From CAXSEF01 sp964236695 (GTDB lineage Bacteria > Pseudomonadota > Alphaproteobacteria > Acetobacterales > Acetobacteraceae), in the NCBI GenBank assembly GCA_964236695.1, contig CAXSFU010000026.1, positions 1-42,907 of the forward strand: 42,907 nt of DNA. Direction: 5' to 3'. Of the stretch, positions 16,746 to 25,513 are shown in pieces. Made by a program: the position numbers and the translations under genes. Positions within the stretch are counted from its first letter, which is position 1. Each line of letters opens with the position of its first letter. The notes below the pieces were generated by a model, which did not search any database, was not told the origin of the DNA, and worked only from the letters and a program-made list of their open reading frames with translations.

Positions 16746-17906
16746 ATGGACCTGCTCATCACCGGCGCCAACGGCTTCCTGGGCGCGCAGGTCGCGACGC
16801 AGTGGCTGGCGCGCGACCCGGACGCGCGGGTCGGCTGCCTGGTGCGCGGCGGCGACGAGGCGACGGCCCGGGCGCGGCTGGAGGCGGCGCTGCTGGGCGC
16901 GGTGCGCGACCAGGCGATGGATGTCGACGCGGCCGCGCTGCTGGGGCGGGCGGCGGCCGTGCGCGGCGACATGGACGATCCGGCGTGGACCGGGCGGGCG
17001 CGGGCGTGGCTGCGCGGGCCGGCGGCGCTGTTCCACTGCGCGGCGAACCTGTCGTTCCGCGAGGCGGACCGCGACGCGGTGTGGCGCACCAACGTGGACG
17101 GGACGCGGGCGCTGCTGGCGGCGCTGCCGTCGATGCCGCAGGTCGTGGCGTTCAACCACGTGAGCACGGCCTACGTGGCAGGAAACCGCGAAGGGCTGGT
17201 CGAGGAGGACGACACCTCGCGGCCGGACCGGTTCAACAACCCGTACGAGGACAGCAAGTGGCACGCGGAGGCGCTGGTGCGCGCCGGCTGCGCGCAGGCC
17301 GGGGTGGCGTGGCGGGTGCTGCGGCCGAGCATCGTGATCGCGCACTCGCGCACCCACCGGATGGCGTCGCAGTCCGGGTTCTACCAGGTGGCCGACGCGC
17401 TGCTGAAGTTCGGCCGCAGCGCGCGGGCGAAGGGCGTGGGCCGCATCCTGCTGCCGGTGCCGCCGGGGGCGACGCTGGACCTGATCCCGGTGGACGTGGT
17501 GGTCGACGACATGCTGGCGCTGGCGGCGCAGGGCGGGGCGAGCGCGGGGCGGACATTCCATGTCACCGCCGCGGCGCCGCTGCCGCTGGGCGACGTGCTG
17601 CGCGAGCTTTCGCCGATGAGCGGAGTGGAGATTGGGGTGATGGGGGCGGACGACGCAGGCGCGTCGGTGCCGGCGGGGCTCGTGATGCACCGGCTGCGCC
17701 ACTACATGCCGTACTTCTCCTACGTGCGGCGCTTCGACCGGCGCAACGCGGCCGCGTGCGGCGAGGGCGGATTCCGGCTCGACGTGGCGGGGCTGCGCGG
17801 GTTCGTCCGCTCGTTCGTGGCGCAGCAGGACGAGGCGAGGGAAGCAAGGCCAGGGGCTCTGGCCCTGGACCCCGCCAAAGGCAAGCCTTTGGAATTCACC
17901 ATTTAA
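16746..17906 (+). CDS. Extended SDR / male-sterility-type NAD(P)-dependent reductase or epimerase
   Basis: This 386-residue Rossmann protein begins with TGANGFLG (residues 6-13). It has AALFHCAANLSF, a VSTAYVAGN strand and the catalytic YxxxK as YEDSK (Tyr167, Lys171), followed by LRPSIVIAHSRT. The pattern fits the extended SDR group that includes thioester reductase and fatty acyl-CoA reductase domains (NAD_binding_4). The substrate is unknown. The last 21 residues (EARPGALALDPAKGKPLEF...) and the stop are the translation of repeat A5, so the C-terminus has been replaced or extended by the repeat. Confidence 0.8.
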   Translation: MDLLITGANGFLGAQVATQWLARDPDARVGCLVRGGDEATARARLEAALLGAVRDQAMDVDAAALLGRAAAVRGDMDDPAWTGRARAWLRGPAALFHCAANLSFREADRDAVWRTNVDGTRALLAALPSMPQVVAFNHVSTAYVAGNREGLVEEDDTSRPDRFNNPYEDSKWHAEALVRAGCAQAGVAWRVLRPSIVIAHSRTHRMASQSGFYQVADALLKFGRSARAKGVGRILLPVPPGATLDLIPVDVVVDDMLALAAQGGASAGRTFHVTAAAPLPLGDVLRELSPMSGVEIGVMGADDAGASVPAGLVMHRLRHYMPYFSYVRRFDRRNAAACGEGGFRLDVAGLRGFVRSFVAQQDEAREARPGALALDPAKGKPLEFTI

Positions 17907-17968
17907 GTCAAGCCGGTCCAGGGGCGGCTCGCCCCTGGCGGGTTTGGGCAGAGCCCAACCTTGCTTCC
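17839..17968. repeat. Type A repeat, copy A5
   Basis: Starts GGGAAGCAAGGCCAGGGG and ends CCCAACCTTGCTTCC, with centre ACCATTTAAGTCAAG. The TAA of the SDR gene lies in this centre (17904-17906). Confidence 0.88.
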
Positions 17969-18043
17969 TTGACGTTTCCGCGAGGCCTGCGGCAATCCGG
18001 CGCGCGGCGCCCGACCTGTGGGCCGCCGTTCAGCGAGGAAGCC

Positions 18044-19123
18044 ATGCCGACATTGTTCGATCCGATCCGCCTCGGCGCCATCGAGGCGCCGAACCGCATC
18101 CTGATGGCGCCGCTGACCCGCGCGCGCGCGACGCGGGCGCATGTGCCCCTGCCGAGGATGGCGGAGTACTACGCGCAGCGCGCCGGCGCCGGGCTGATCA
18201 TCTCCGAGGCCACGGGGATCAGCCGGGAGGGCCTGGGCTGGCCGTATGCGCCGGGCGTGTGGTCGTCCGAGCAGGTCGAGGCGTGGAAGCCGGTGGTGCG
18301 CGCGGTGCACGAGGCGGGCGGGCGCATCGTCTGCCAGCTCTGGCACATGGGGCGCCTCGTGCACCCGGACTTCCTGGACGGGGCCGCCCCGGTGTCGTCC
18401 TCGGCGACCACGGCGCCGGACAAGGCGCACACTTACGACGGAAAGAAGCCGTACGGGCCGGCGCGGGCGCTGGGCGAGGACGAGGTGCCGCGTCTGCTGG
18501 AGGACTACCGGCGCGCAGCCGCCAACGCGATGGCGGCGGGCTTCGACGGCGTGCAGGTCCACGCGGCGAACGGCTACCTCCTCGACCAGTTCCTGCGCGC
18601 GTCGGGCAACCACCGGACCGACGGCTACGGCGGGTCCGTCGCGAACCGGGTGCGGCTGCTGCGCGAGGTCGTGGCGGCGGTGGCGGGCGAGGCCGGCGCG
18701 GACCGCACAGGGGTGAGGCTGTCGCCGAACGAGCCGATCCAGGGCGTGGACGACCCGGAGCCGCACGTGCTGTTCCGCGCGGCCGCGGAGGCGCTGGCGC
18801 AGGTGGGCGTGGCGTTCCTGGAGCTGCGCGAGCCGGGCGAGCACGGCACCTTCGGGCGGGCGGCGCACCCGCCGGTGGCACCGGTGATCCGCGCCGCGTT
18901 CGGGGGGCCGGTGGTGCTGAACTCGGACTACGCGGGCGCCACGGCGCAGGCGGCGGTGGAGCGGGGCGAGGCGGATGCGGTGGCGTTCGGCCGCCCGTTC
19001 ATCGCCAACCCGGACCTGGTGGAGCGCATCCGGCGCGGCGCCGCGCTGGCGCCCGACGACGCGGCGACCTGGTACAGCCAGGGCGACGAGGGCTACCTGG
19101 ACTACCCGACGCTCGCGGCCTGA
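18044..19123 (+). CDS. Old Yellow Enzyme family FMN-dependent alkene reductase (NemA-like)
   Basis: This 359-residue TIM-barrel flavoenzyme shows PIRLGAIEAPNRILMAPLTR at the N-terminus, CQLWHMGRL, an FDGVQVHAANGYLLDQFL segment holding the substrate-anion His/Asn pair (HAAN), and a C-terminal FGRPFIANPDLV. It would use NAD(P)H to reduce activated C=C bonds such as enals, maleimides or nitro compounds. The start ATG at 18044 has GAGGAAG upstream. It stands alone after repeat A5, and no TetR/NemR-type regulator is visible beside it. Confidence 0.9.
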   Translation: MPTLFDPIRLGAIEAPNRILMAPLTRARATRAHVPLPRMAEYYAQRAGAGLIISEATGISREGLGWPYAPGVWSSEQVEAWKPVVRAVHEAGGRIVCQLWHMGRLVHPDFLDGAAPVSSSATTAPDKAHTYDGKKPYGPARALGEDEVPRLLEDYRRAAANAMAAGFDGVQVHAANGYLLDQFLRASGNHRTDGYGGSVANRVRLLREVVAAVAGEAGADRTGVRLSPNEPIQGVDDPEPHVLFRAAAEALAQVGVAFLELREPGEHGTFGRAAHPPVAPVIRAAFGGPVVLNSDYAGATAQAAVERGEADAVAFGRPFIANPDLVERIRRGAALAPDDAATWYSQGDEGYLDYPTLAA

Positions 19124-19250
19124 GGGTCGGGCCCCGCCCCGTCGGCCGGACGCGGGCACTCACGGGTTCGTAACCGCCCGGCGCGGGGCGCGTCCTCAGT
19201 TCCGCCACAGTCCCGTCATTTTTCAGCAGCCGCAGGAAAGGGCGGGGCGG

Positions 19251-19508
19251 ATGGACGAGGCGTCTGGGATCGCGGGCGGGCCACTGGCGCGGGACGGCGG
19301 CGGCGGAAGCGCCGGCGACGGGCCGCCGCGCGCCGCGCCGCGCCGGGTGGGTGGGGCGCGGCTGGAGGCGACCAGCCCGCTGGCGCTGGCGAGCCACCTG
19401 GTCGGGCTGGCGCGCGACGCGGACCGCACCGGGCTGAGCGGGCTGGCCGAGCAGCTGCTGGCGCTGGCGTGCGCGGTGCTGGACCAGGGGCCGGTGGCGT
19501 TCGTCTAG
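19251..19508 (+). CDS. Small hypothetical protein (85 aa)
   Basis: An 85-residue product whose first half is Gly/Ala/Arg-rich and probably disordered. The second half (ATSPLALASHLVGLARDADRT... then LLALACAVLD) looks like two amphipathic helices. AGGAAAG precedes the ATG. It follows the alkene reductase gene by 127 bases and precedes repeat B3. I do not recognise it; high third-position GC suggests it is translated. Confidence 0.5.
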   Translation: MDEASGIAGGPLARDGGGGSAGDGPPRAAPRRVGGARLEATSPLALASHLVGLARDADRTGLSGLAEQLLALACAVLDQGPVAFV

Positions 19509-19546
19509 CGTCCGCCATGCACATGTCCCGACTTCCTGCGCGACGG

Positions 19547-19692
19547 CAGGAAGGAAGCGTGTTCTTTCTTGAAAGAAAGAACCAAAGAACTTTTGCTCGT
19601 GGGGTTCCGGAGCCGCCCGCGCGCCCGGAGTCTTATGGGCAAAGTCTTTTTGCTTCTTTTTCTTCAGAAAAAGAAGGGCCTTGCTGCCTTGC
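19547..19692 (+). repeat. Type B repeat, copy B3
   Basis: Ends are GGCAGGAAGGAAGCG and AGGGCCTTGCTGCC. Both hairpins are intact (GTTCTTTCTTGAAAGAAAGA and CTTCTTTTTCT/AGAAAAAGAAG). The inner left arm is changed to TTTTGCTCGTGG and pairs poorly with ATGGGCAAAG. Confidence 0.87.
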
Positions 19693-19721
19693 CTTTGCCG
19701 CCCGCTGACAGCGCCGGCCCG

Positions 19722-20855
19722 ATGACCTACAAGGCTTGCGTGGACCAGGTGAGCAGTGCCCTGCAGGTCGAGGCCGCCGCCGAGCTGAGCGTGGTGGTGC
19801 CCTGCTTCAACGAGGGAGCCAACGTGGCGCCGATGGCGCGGCGTCTGGCCGCGGCGCTGTGCGGCGAGCGCTGGGAGGCGATCTTCGTCGACGACGACAG
19901 CCCGGACGGCACCGCGGCGCGGGTACGCGAGATCGCGCGCGCCGACCCGCGCATCCGCTGCATCCGGCGCATCGGCCGGCGCGGCCTGTCCTCGGCGGTG
20001 ATCGAGGGGGTGCTGGCGTCCTCGGCCGAGTACGTCGCGGTGATCGACGGCGACCTGCAGCACGACGAGACACGGCTGGGCGAGATGCTGGCGGTGCTGC
20101 GCGGCGGCGCGGACCTGGTGGTGGGCAGCCGGCACGTGGCGGGCGGCGACAGCGCCGGGCTCGACGGGCGCTGGCGGCACAGGATCTCGGGGCTGGGCAT
20201 CCGGGCGGCGCAGGCGGTGCTGCCGGTGCCGCTGAGCGACCCGATGAGCGGCTTCTTCATGCTCAGGCGCGAGGTGTTCGAGCGCGCGGCGCCCCGGCTC
20301 ACCGGGGCGGGGTTCAAGATTCTGGTGGACCTGGTGCTGTCGTCGGGCGAGGCGCTGCGCATCCGCGAGGTGGCGGTGCGCTTCGCGCCGCGGGTGGCGG
20401 GCGACAGCAAGCTCGACGTGGTGGTGCTGCTGCAGTTCGCGGGCCTGCTGTTCGACAAGGCGACCGGTGGGATGGTGCCGCTGCGTTTCGTGTCGTTCGC
20501 GCTGGTGGGGCTGATCGGGGTGGGCATCCACGTCCTCGTGCTCGACGCCGGGCGCGCCGCGGGGATGGCGTTCGCGGGCGCGCAGGTGGCGGCGACGCTG
20601 GTGGCGATGCTGGCGAACTTCCAGCTCAACAACGTGGTGACGTACCGGGGCGTGCGGCTGCGCGGGCGGGCGCTGTGGCGCGGGCTGGCGCTGTTCGTCG
20701 CGGTGTGCAGCGTGGGCGCGGTCGCGGACGTGGGGATCGCGCGGATGCTGTACGCGGCGCGGGGCGGATGGACGCCGTCGGCGGTGCTGGGGGCCGCGGT
20801 CGGCGTGGTGTGGAACTACGCGATCTCGGCGACCCTGGTGTGGCGGCGAAGGTAG
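19722..20855 (+). CDS. Family 2 glycosyltransferase (DPM1-like) fused to a GtrA membrane domain
   Basis: A 377-residue protein. Residues about 20-235 are a GT-A fold of the polyprenyl-phosphate mannosyl/glucosyltransferase type: SVVVPCFNEG, FVDDDSPDGT, the metal/nucleotide DxD in VIDGDLQHD, and a DPMSGFFMLRREVF segment. Residues about 245-377 form a GtrA/DPMS-like domain with four hydrophobic helices (VPLRFVSFALVGLIG, ATLVAMLANFQLNN, ending VWRRR). It probably builds or flips a lipid-linked sugar for surface glycan decoration. The ATG lies just after repeat B3, without an obvious ribosome site. An open frame runs upstream through the repeat but was judged non-coding. Confidence 0.88.
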   Translation: MTYKACVDQVSSALQVEAAAELSVVVPCFNEGANVAPMARRLAAALCGERWEAIFVDDDSPDGTAARVREIARADPRIRCIRRIGRRGLSSAVIEGVLASSAEYVAVIDGDLQHDETRLGEMLAVLRGGADLVVGSRHVAGGDSAGLDGRWRHRISGLGIRAAQAVLPVPLSDPMSGFFMLRREVFERAAPRLTGAGFKILVDLVLSSGEALRIREVAVRFAPRVAGDSKLDVVVLLQFAGLLFDKATGGMVPLRFVSFALVGLIGVGIHVLVLDAGRAAGMAFAGAQVAATLVAMLANFQLNNVVTYRGVRLRGRALWRGLALFVAVCSVGAVADVGIARMLYAARGGWTPSAVLGAAVGVVWNYAISATLVWRRR

Positions 20856-21045
20856 AAGGCCAGGGGCTCTGCCCCTGGACCCCGCCAAAGGCCGAGCCTT
20901 TGGAAACCCTGACTTAGGCTTTTCTTCCAAATGCCGGTCCAGGGGCGGCTCCCTCCGGTGGCCTTTCCGACGATCCAAGCGGATCGTCGGAACCTTTGGC
21001 CACCTGTGCCTGGCGGGTCTGGGCAGAGCCCAGGCTTGCTGCCTT
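20855..21045. repeat. Type A repeat, copy A6, with the GATCC hairpin module in the other half
   Basis: Canonical left half, centre GACTTAGGC, then the extra module: outer arms GGTGGCC (20957-20963) and GGCCACC (20998-21004) around TTCCGACGATCC, loop AAGC, GGATCGTCGGAA (20965-20992). It separates the converging glycosyltransferase and hypothetical genes. Confidence 0.88.
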
Positions 21046-21893
21046 CAAGCCGCCACCGGCACCGCGATCCTGGCCAGCTCCAGCGAGTTCAGCACGTCCG
21101 CCCCTGACACGGTGCCGCGGCGCAGGGTGCCGTCCGTGCCGCCGGTGACGCCGTAGGCCGCGAGCTGGGCGGGCGACCACGCCCTGGCGGACGACGCGGG
21201 CGCGGCGGACGCGAGGGCCAGGGAGGCGGGGGCTGTCGCGGCGCCGGGCGTCGATGCGACGACGGCGGTTGCGGGCGGGGCGGCGGAGGCGAGCGACGGG
21301 GGGGCCGCGTGCGCCGGGCCGGCGTGGCCAATGCCCAGTTCGGCGAGCAGGCGGTCGCCGATCCTCTCCGGGTCGATGCCGGCGAGGTGTTCGATCAGGG
21401 TCGCGCCGAGGTTCATGGCGATGCCGATGGGGCCGCCGGTCAGGCCGCTGACCACCAGGCCGCCGGCGAAGCGCGCGGCCTCTGGGATCGTGTCGCCGGT
21501 GACGGCCCGGTAGATCGTGCCGACCACCGGCACATACTGCAGGGGGTTCAGCTCCGACAGCAGCACGTGGAACGCGGACGGCGAGGCGGCCTTCGGCGTG
21601 GCGGCGGACGCGACCGCGGGGACGACGGAACCGGACGCGCCTGCGGACGCGGCGGGGGCCGGTGCCGGGGCAAAGGTTGGCGCGGTGCCGCCCGAACCCG
21701 CCGTCGCGGCCGAGGCCGCGCCGGCAAGGCCCGGCCCGGGCGGGGTTGCGGACAGCGGAACCGCGGGGAGCGCGGCCGTGGAAGCGGCGGCCGACGCGGG
21801 CAGGGCGTCGGCGAACGGCGCGGCGGCGGGCGCGGGTCTGACGGCGGCGGCCCGGGGAAAGGGGGCGGAGATCGAGAAGGTGGCGTCGACCAT
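21045..21893 (-). CDS. Hypothetical protein, Ala-rich with a conserved-looking core
   Basis: This protein of about 282 residues is not recognised. Long Ala/Pro/Thr-rich stretches flank a structured-looking core of about 70 residues (SELNPLQYVPVVGTIYRAV, then GGLVVSGLTGGPIGIAMNLG and LIEHLAGIDPERIGDRLLAELG). The C-terminal part has AAYGVTGGTDGTLRRGTVSGADVLNSLELARI. The core is moderately hydrophobic and Gly-rich and may associate with a membrane. An upstream in-frame start would add 13 residues. No operon partner is close: a divergently spaced membrane gene lies on the same strand 79 bases upstream. Confidence 0.55.
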   Translation of the reverse strand: MVDATFSISAPFPRAAAVRPAPAAAPFADALPASAAASTAALPAVPLSATPPGPGLAGAASAATAGSGGTAPTFAPAPAPAASAGASGSVVPAVASAATPKAASPSAFHVLLSELNPLQYVPVVGTIYRAVTGDTIPEAARFAGGLVVSGLTGGPIGIAMNLGATLIEHLAGIDPERIGDRLLAELGIGHAGPAHAAPPSLASAAPPATAVVASTPGAATAPASLALASAAPASSARAWSPAQLAAYGVTGGTDGTLRRGTVSGADVLNSLELARIAVPVAA

Positions 21894-21971
21894 GGCGGCG
21901 TCCAGTGCTTCGGTTCGCCGCGGCCACTGCAATCGCGGTGCCAGCCGCGCGCCCGGGTCAGCGCGGTCGTG

Positions 21972-22367
21972 TCAGCGCGGGCCGGGCAGGGCTCCGAGCT
22001 GGCGGGCGCACAGCAGGTCGAGCGCGGTGACGCCCGCCACGGCGAGCAGGGCCACGGCGTCGGCGCTGCGGCGGCCGGGCCGGGCCACGAGCGGCACCGC
22101 CAGGGTGGCGAGGTCGAGCGCGTCGCCGGCGATGCGGGCCTGGATCCACGGCCCGGGGTCGGCGCCGAGCAGCAGGCCCAGCCCGGCCGCGACCTCGCGC
22201 AGGCCGTAGCCGGCCACCAGCCGGGGGCGCCGCCCGAGGCCGAGGGTGCGCGACAGGGTGCGCGGCAGCACCAGCTCGGTCACGCCGAGCGCGATGCTGA
22301 ACCAGGCGAGGCCGCGGGCAAGGGCAAGGCCCTGGCGCGGGGCGGCAGGGACGAGCAACGTGGACAT
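21972..22367 (-). CDS. Small integral membrane protein (131 aa), function unknown
   Basis: Hydrophobic helices are visible at about residues 15-35 (ARGLAWFSIALGVTELV), 50-70 (LVAGYGLREVAAGLGLLLG) and 100-120. The GYGLREVAAGL segment is common in small 'cyclase/dehydrase-associated' or DUF4267-like membrane proteins, but I would not assign a role from that. The ATG at 22367 has AGGAG upstream. It lies downstream of the four-gene operon on the same strand but is separated from it by repeat A7. Confidence 0.6.
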   Translation of the reverse strand: MSTLLVPAAPRQGLALARGLAWFSIALGVTELVLPRTLSRTLGLGRRPRLVAGYGLREVAAGLGLLLGADPGPWIQARIAGDALDLATLAVPLVARPGRRSADAVALLAVAGVTALDLLCARQLGALPGPR

Positions 22368-22394
22368 GGGACGGCTCCTGTGGCGCGTGCCGGA

Positions 22395-22540
22395 GGAAGC
22401 AAGCAAGGCTGGGCTCTGCCCAGACCCGCCAAAGGGCCGAGCCCTTTGGAAACCCTGACTTGAGTGTTGGATTCCAAGGGCTCGGCCTTTGGCGGGGTCC
22501 CCCGCTTTCAGGCGCGGGGGCAGAGCCCCTGGCCTTCCTG
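22395..22540. repeat. Type A repeat, copy A7, with a nested 20-base hairpin
   Basis: Ends are GGAAGCAAGCAAGG and GGCCTTCCTG; the outer left hairpin is TGGGCTCTGCCCA and the centre GACTTGAGTGTTGG. The right half holds the insert CCCCGCTTTCAGGCGCGGGG at 22500-22519. It lies between the diiron-oxidase gene and the small membrane gene. Confidence 0.87.
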
Positions 22541-22542
22541 CC

Positions 22543-23499
22543 TCAGCGCACGCAGAACCCCCGCCGCCCCGACGACTCCGACGCCACGCCGGCCGGCGCG
22601 GCGAGGCTGGCGCCTTCGCCCCACAGCTCGGCGCGGTAGCGCTCGAAGCAGGCGAGCCCGGCCTCCAGCCGCATCAGCGCGCCTTCCGCGATCGCCGGCG
22701 CCACGTCCGGGTTCTCCGCGACCAGCGGGTGGATCGCCTCGGCGTTCCAGGCCTCGGAGTGCTTGATGTCGAGCACCGCGTGCAGGTCGAAGTAGTGGCG
22801 GTCCTCCGGCGGCACGCCAAGACGCTTCATGCCGCGCGCCACCAGGATGGCGCGGCTCGGCGCGGTCTGCTCGATCACGCCGAGCGCGCCGACCGAGTGG
22901 TAGGCGTAGCGGCGCGAGCAGGCGAGGCCGGCCATGACGTTGGCCAGCGCCAGGGACTCGGGGACGGTGGTGGCCAGGGTGGGCTGCAGGCCGAGGCGGT
23001 CGGCGATCACCTCCAGCATCGGGCCGTGCATGCCCTTCGGGTTGCCGCGGCCCATCTCGTCCCAGTAGTTGCGCGCGACCTCCAGCTTGGCCTGCTGCGA
23101 CAGCTTGACCTGGGTGAGCGCCGCGAGGTCGTCGAAGCCGGCCTCGCCGGCGACCTCCTGGGTGAGGAACCAGCGCATCTCGTCCAGGCCAGCCTCGTCG
23201 GCAAGCCAGGCGAACAGCGGGTCGCCCTGGCCGGGGCCGTCCTGCTCCAGCGCCTCGAACCAGGCGACGAAGCCGTCGGCGTCGCGGGGTGCTGCGGCGG
23301 CGCGTTCGGACACGGCGGCGCGGCGCGCCTCCAGCCACTCGCCTTCCTCGGCGAGGCGCTCTGCCTGGATGGCGATGTCGTCGCGCCAGGTGGCGGTGGG
23401 CAGGGCAGGGTTGAAGCGCGTGGCGTTGAACAGCGCGAGACGCTGCTGCAGCGCGGGGTCGAGCGGACGGGCGTCCGCGGCAAGAATGCCGTCCGGCAT
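22543..23499 (-). CDS. Haem-oxygenase-like diiron oxidase/oxygenase (HDO; iron-containing redox enzyme)
   Basis: This 318-residue protein has the helical HDO pattern (Haem_oxygenas_2-like) and no haem-ligand motif of true haem oxygenases. Likely diiron ligands are visible: Glu115/119 in RWFLTQEVAGE, Glu148 and His158 in EMGRGNPKGMH, and His240, Asp244 and His247 in DLHAVLDIKH. The first 75 residues are an extra helical region. Characterised relatives (UndA, SznF, BesC) use O2 to cleave C-C bonds, hydroxylate nitrogen or desaturate amino-acid-like substrates. It is the last gene of a tightly packed four-gene operon, starting 2 bases after the preceding stop, so it probably performs the oxidative step of that pathway. 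The substrate is unknown. Confidence 0.82.
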   Translation of the reverse strand: MPDGILAADARPLDPALQQRLALFNATRFNPALPTATWRDDIAIQAERLAEEGEWLEARRAAVSERAAAAPRDADGFVAWFEALEQDGPGQGDPLFAWLADEAGLDEMRWFLTQEVAGEAGFDDLAALTQVKLSQQAKLEVARNYWDEMGRGNPKGMHGPMLEVIADRLGLQPTLATTVPESLALANVMAGLACSRRYAYHSVGALGVIEQTAPSRAILVARGMKRLGVPPEDRHYFDLHAVLDIKHSEAWNAEAIHPLVAENPDVAPAIAEGALMRLEAGLACFERYRAELWGEGASLAAPAGVASESSGRRGFCVR

Positions 23500-23501
23500 G
23501 A

Positions 23502-24476
23502 TCAGGTTCCATTCCTTGTGGCCGTGAGCACCACGGCGGCGATGCGGTCCGCCGCGCCGTAGGGGTCGTGCTCCAGCTCCTCGCCGAACACGTCCGGGTC
23601 CATCTCGCGATAGGTCCAAGCAACGTCGGCGTGCGCAACGAGTTGGGTTGCCGCGGCGTCGTGGAAGGGGTCGCGCCCGCTCACGATCGCGACACCCGTG
23701 TAGAGCAGCAGGGCGCCGCCCGGTGCCAGGCGGGGCGGCGCCTCCGCCACGATGCGCAGCGACAGCCCGGCGCCGAGCGGGCCGCCGCCGTGGCGGTAGG
23801 CGCGCTCGGACGGGTCGGCGAGGTAGGGCGGGTTGGCGCCCGCGAGGTCGAAGTCGCCGGGAACGGCCCCGAGCAGGTCACTGTGCACGGCGCGCACCGC
23901 CACGCCGGCGAGCGCCGCGTTGACCCGTGTGAGCAGCAGGGCGGCGGGGTTGATGTCGCAGGCCCAGACCTCCGCGTCGGGGCAGGCGCGGGCGAGCAGG
24001 ATGGCGCCGGCGCCGCTGCCGCTGCCGATGTCGACGCAGCGTCGCACGGGTGCTGCGCGGGCGGCGAGCCAGGCGTCCAGCGCCGCGGCGTAGCGGTACG
24101 TGTCGGGGCCGAGGAACACCGAGTCCGCGTCGCCGGTGGGAAAGGCCGAGTGCAGCAGCAGCAGGCCGTGCAGGCTGGACAGGCGCACTGTGGAGCGCCA
24201 GGCGGGGGAGCCGGACGGGTCGGCACCGGGTCGGGCGCCATCAGGGCCGGGACACGGCGCGAGCACGCCGGCGTCGCGCATGGCCGCCACCAGCGAGTCG
24301 GGCAGCAGCCCGTCGCGGAACGGGCGGCTCCAGCCGAACACGTCGCGCAGGTCGCGGGCCCAGGCGTTCCCGGGGCGGGCGTTGACCCGGGCGTGGGTGG
24401 CGGGCGTCGGGGTGACGAAGCCGTAGCCGGCGTCGCGCAGCAGGGTCGCGAGGCGGAGCAGCCCGGGCTCGTTCAT
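23502..24476 (-). CDS. Class I SAM methyltransferase with NPPY motif (PrmC/HemK-like catalytic domain)
   Basis: A 324-residue protein. An N-terminal helical region (1-140) precedes a Rossmann methyltransferase domain with the SAM loop VDIGSGSGAGAIL (148-160), an acidic DIN ribose-binding turn (174-176) and NPPY (215-218). NPPY is typical of enzymes methylating planar nitrogen, such as the glutamine amide in release factors or adenine in DNA. The N-terminal region does not resemble the PrmC release-factor-binding domain, so another amide- or amine-bearing substrate is likely. The ATG overlaps the stop of the preceding methyltransferase (ATGA), and the diiron enzyme starts 2 bases after its own stop. 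Confidence 0.8.
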   Translation of the reverse strand: MNEPGLLRLATLLRDAGYGFVTPTPATHARVNARPGNAWARDLRDVFGWSRPFRDGLLPDSLVAAMRDAGVLAPCPGPDGARPGADPSGSPAWRSTVRLSSLHGLLLLHSAFPTGDADSVFLGPDTYRYAAALDAWLAARAAPVRRCVDIGSGSGAGAILLARACPDAEVWACDINPAALLLTRVNAALAGVAVRAVHSDLLGAVPGDFDLAGANPPYLADPSERAYRHGGGPLGAGLSLRIVAEAPPRLAPGGALLLYTGVAIVSGRDPFHDAAATQLVAHADVAWTYREMDPDVFGEELEHDPYGAADRIAAVVLTATRNGT

Positions 24477-25513
24477 GGGGCGCGCTCCGAGACGCCGTCG
24501 AAGGCATCGTCCCGCGCGCCGTCGGGGGCGCCGCGGCGCAGCAGGAAGGCGGCGGCGTCCCACAGGGCGAACGGGCGCTCGCCGGCGACCTCCATGGAAA
24601 AGCCGTGGCGGGCGGCGAGGTCGGACAGCTCGGCGATGTCCCGGGCGAGCGAGCGGCCGAACGACAGGTTCAGGATCGCGAGCCGCCCGCCCGGGCGCAG
24701 GATGCGCGCGGCCCCGGCGACGTGGGTGGCCAGCGCCCCGGCGCCGATCTGCACCAGGTAGGGCATGGAGTCGACGGCGAGTACCAGGTCGAAGCCGCGC
24801 GACGGCAGGGCGTCGAGGTCGGTGCCGGAGGTGGCCTCGATGCGCACGCCGGACAGGTGGGCGCAGCGGCGCCGCGCCTCCGCGACCATGCCGGCGGACA
24901 CGTCGAGCCCGAGCACGGAGCGGCAGCGTGGCGCGAGCGCCACCGCCAGCCGGCCGATGCCGCAGCCGAGGTCGAGCACGTCGGTAAGCGGGGGCGCGTC
25001 GGGGCCGGCGTCGGGATCGCCGACGCAGCCGTAACCGTGCAGCCAGTCGACGATCTCCGCCGTGGCCTGCGCAAGGATCGCGGGGTCGCCGAGCGAGTAG
25101 AGCGCGACGCTGGCCTCCGGGGAGAACGCCACGGCGTTGTCGAAGAACGCGGCCACGGTGGCGGCGGACGCGGCCTGCGCCGGGCCGGGCGGCGGCAATC
25201 CGCCAGGCGAGGCCGCGGGACCGGCATGGGGAGTGGCGATCGCGGCGTGGTTGCCGCCGTGGCGGCCGACCTCGCCGGCGAGGCGGGCCAGCATCGCGCC
25301 GCGCCCGGCCAGCAGGCCGGCGAGCGCGTCCCAGCGCGGGTGCGGCGCGGGCGGGCGTCGCGCCTCGACCGCGGCGGCGATGGAATGGGCGTCGCCGCCG
25401 CCGAGCAGCAGGCGGCACAACGCGACCTGGGGGGAGATGCGCCCGGCCAGGCACAGGCCGACGGCGTCCTCCGGGTCGATCGCGGGGGCGGCCGGAGCCG
25501 GGGCGACGGTCAA
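24473..25513 (-). CDS. Class I SAM methyltransferase with an extra N-terminal domain
   Basis: This 346-residue protein has a Methyltransf_11/25-type domain from about residue 175, with DLGCGIGRLA (181-190), GLDVSAGMVAEARRRC, and LVLAVDSMPYLVQIGAGAL at the motif II position, followed by LRPGGRLAILNLSFGRS. The first 165 residues are not part of the methyltransferase fold. They include an amphipathic segment CLAGRISPQVALCRLLLGG and an AFFDNAVAFSPEASVALYS segment. The chosen start is TTG at 25513, giving a TTGA overlap with the ATP-grasp stop; no ATG or GTG fits that junction. It lies between the ATP-grasp ligase and the second methyltransferase, so it probably modifies the ligase product. Confidence 0.8.
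   Translation of the reverse strand: MTVAPAPAAPAIDPEDAVGLCLAGRISPQVALCRLLLGGGDAHSIAAAVEARRPPAPHPRWDALAGLLAGRGAMLARLAGEVGRHGGNHAAIATPHAGPAASPGGLPPPGPAQAASAATVAAFFDNAVAFSPEASVALYSLGDPAILAQATAEIVDWLHGYGCVGDPDAGPDAPPLTDVLDLGCGIGRLAVALAPRCRSVLGLDVSAGMVAEARRRCAHLSGVRIEATSGTDLDALPSRGFDLVLAVDSMPYLVQIGAGALATHVAGAARILRPGGRLAILNLSFGRSLARDIAELSDLAARHGFSMEVAGERPFALWDAAAFLLRRGAPDGARDDAFDGVSERAP

Noticed and set aside
15177..17702. Very long open frames antisense to clear genes (here and across 7990-15720 and 30676-34365)
   Set aside because: They are a by-product of extreme GC content. They cover conserved genes in other frames, have Arg/Ala/Pro-rich translations and show no family motifs.
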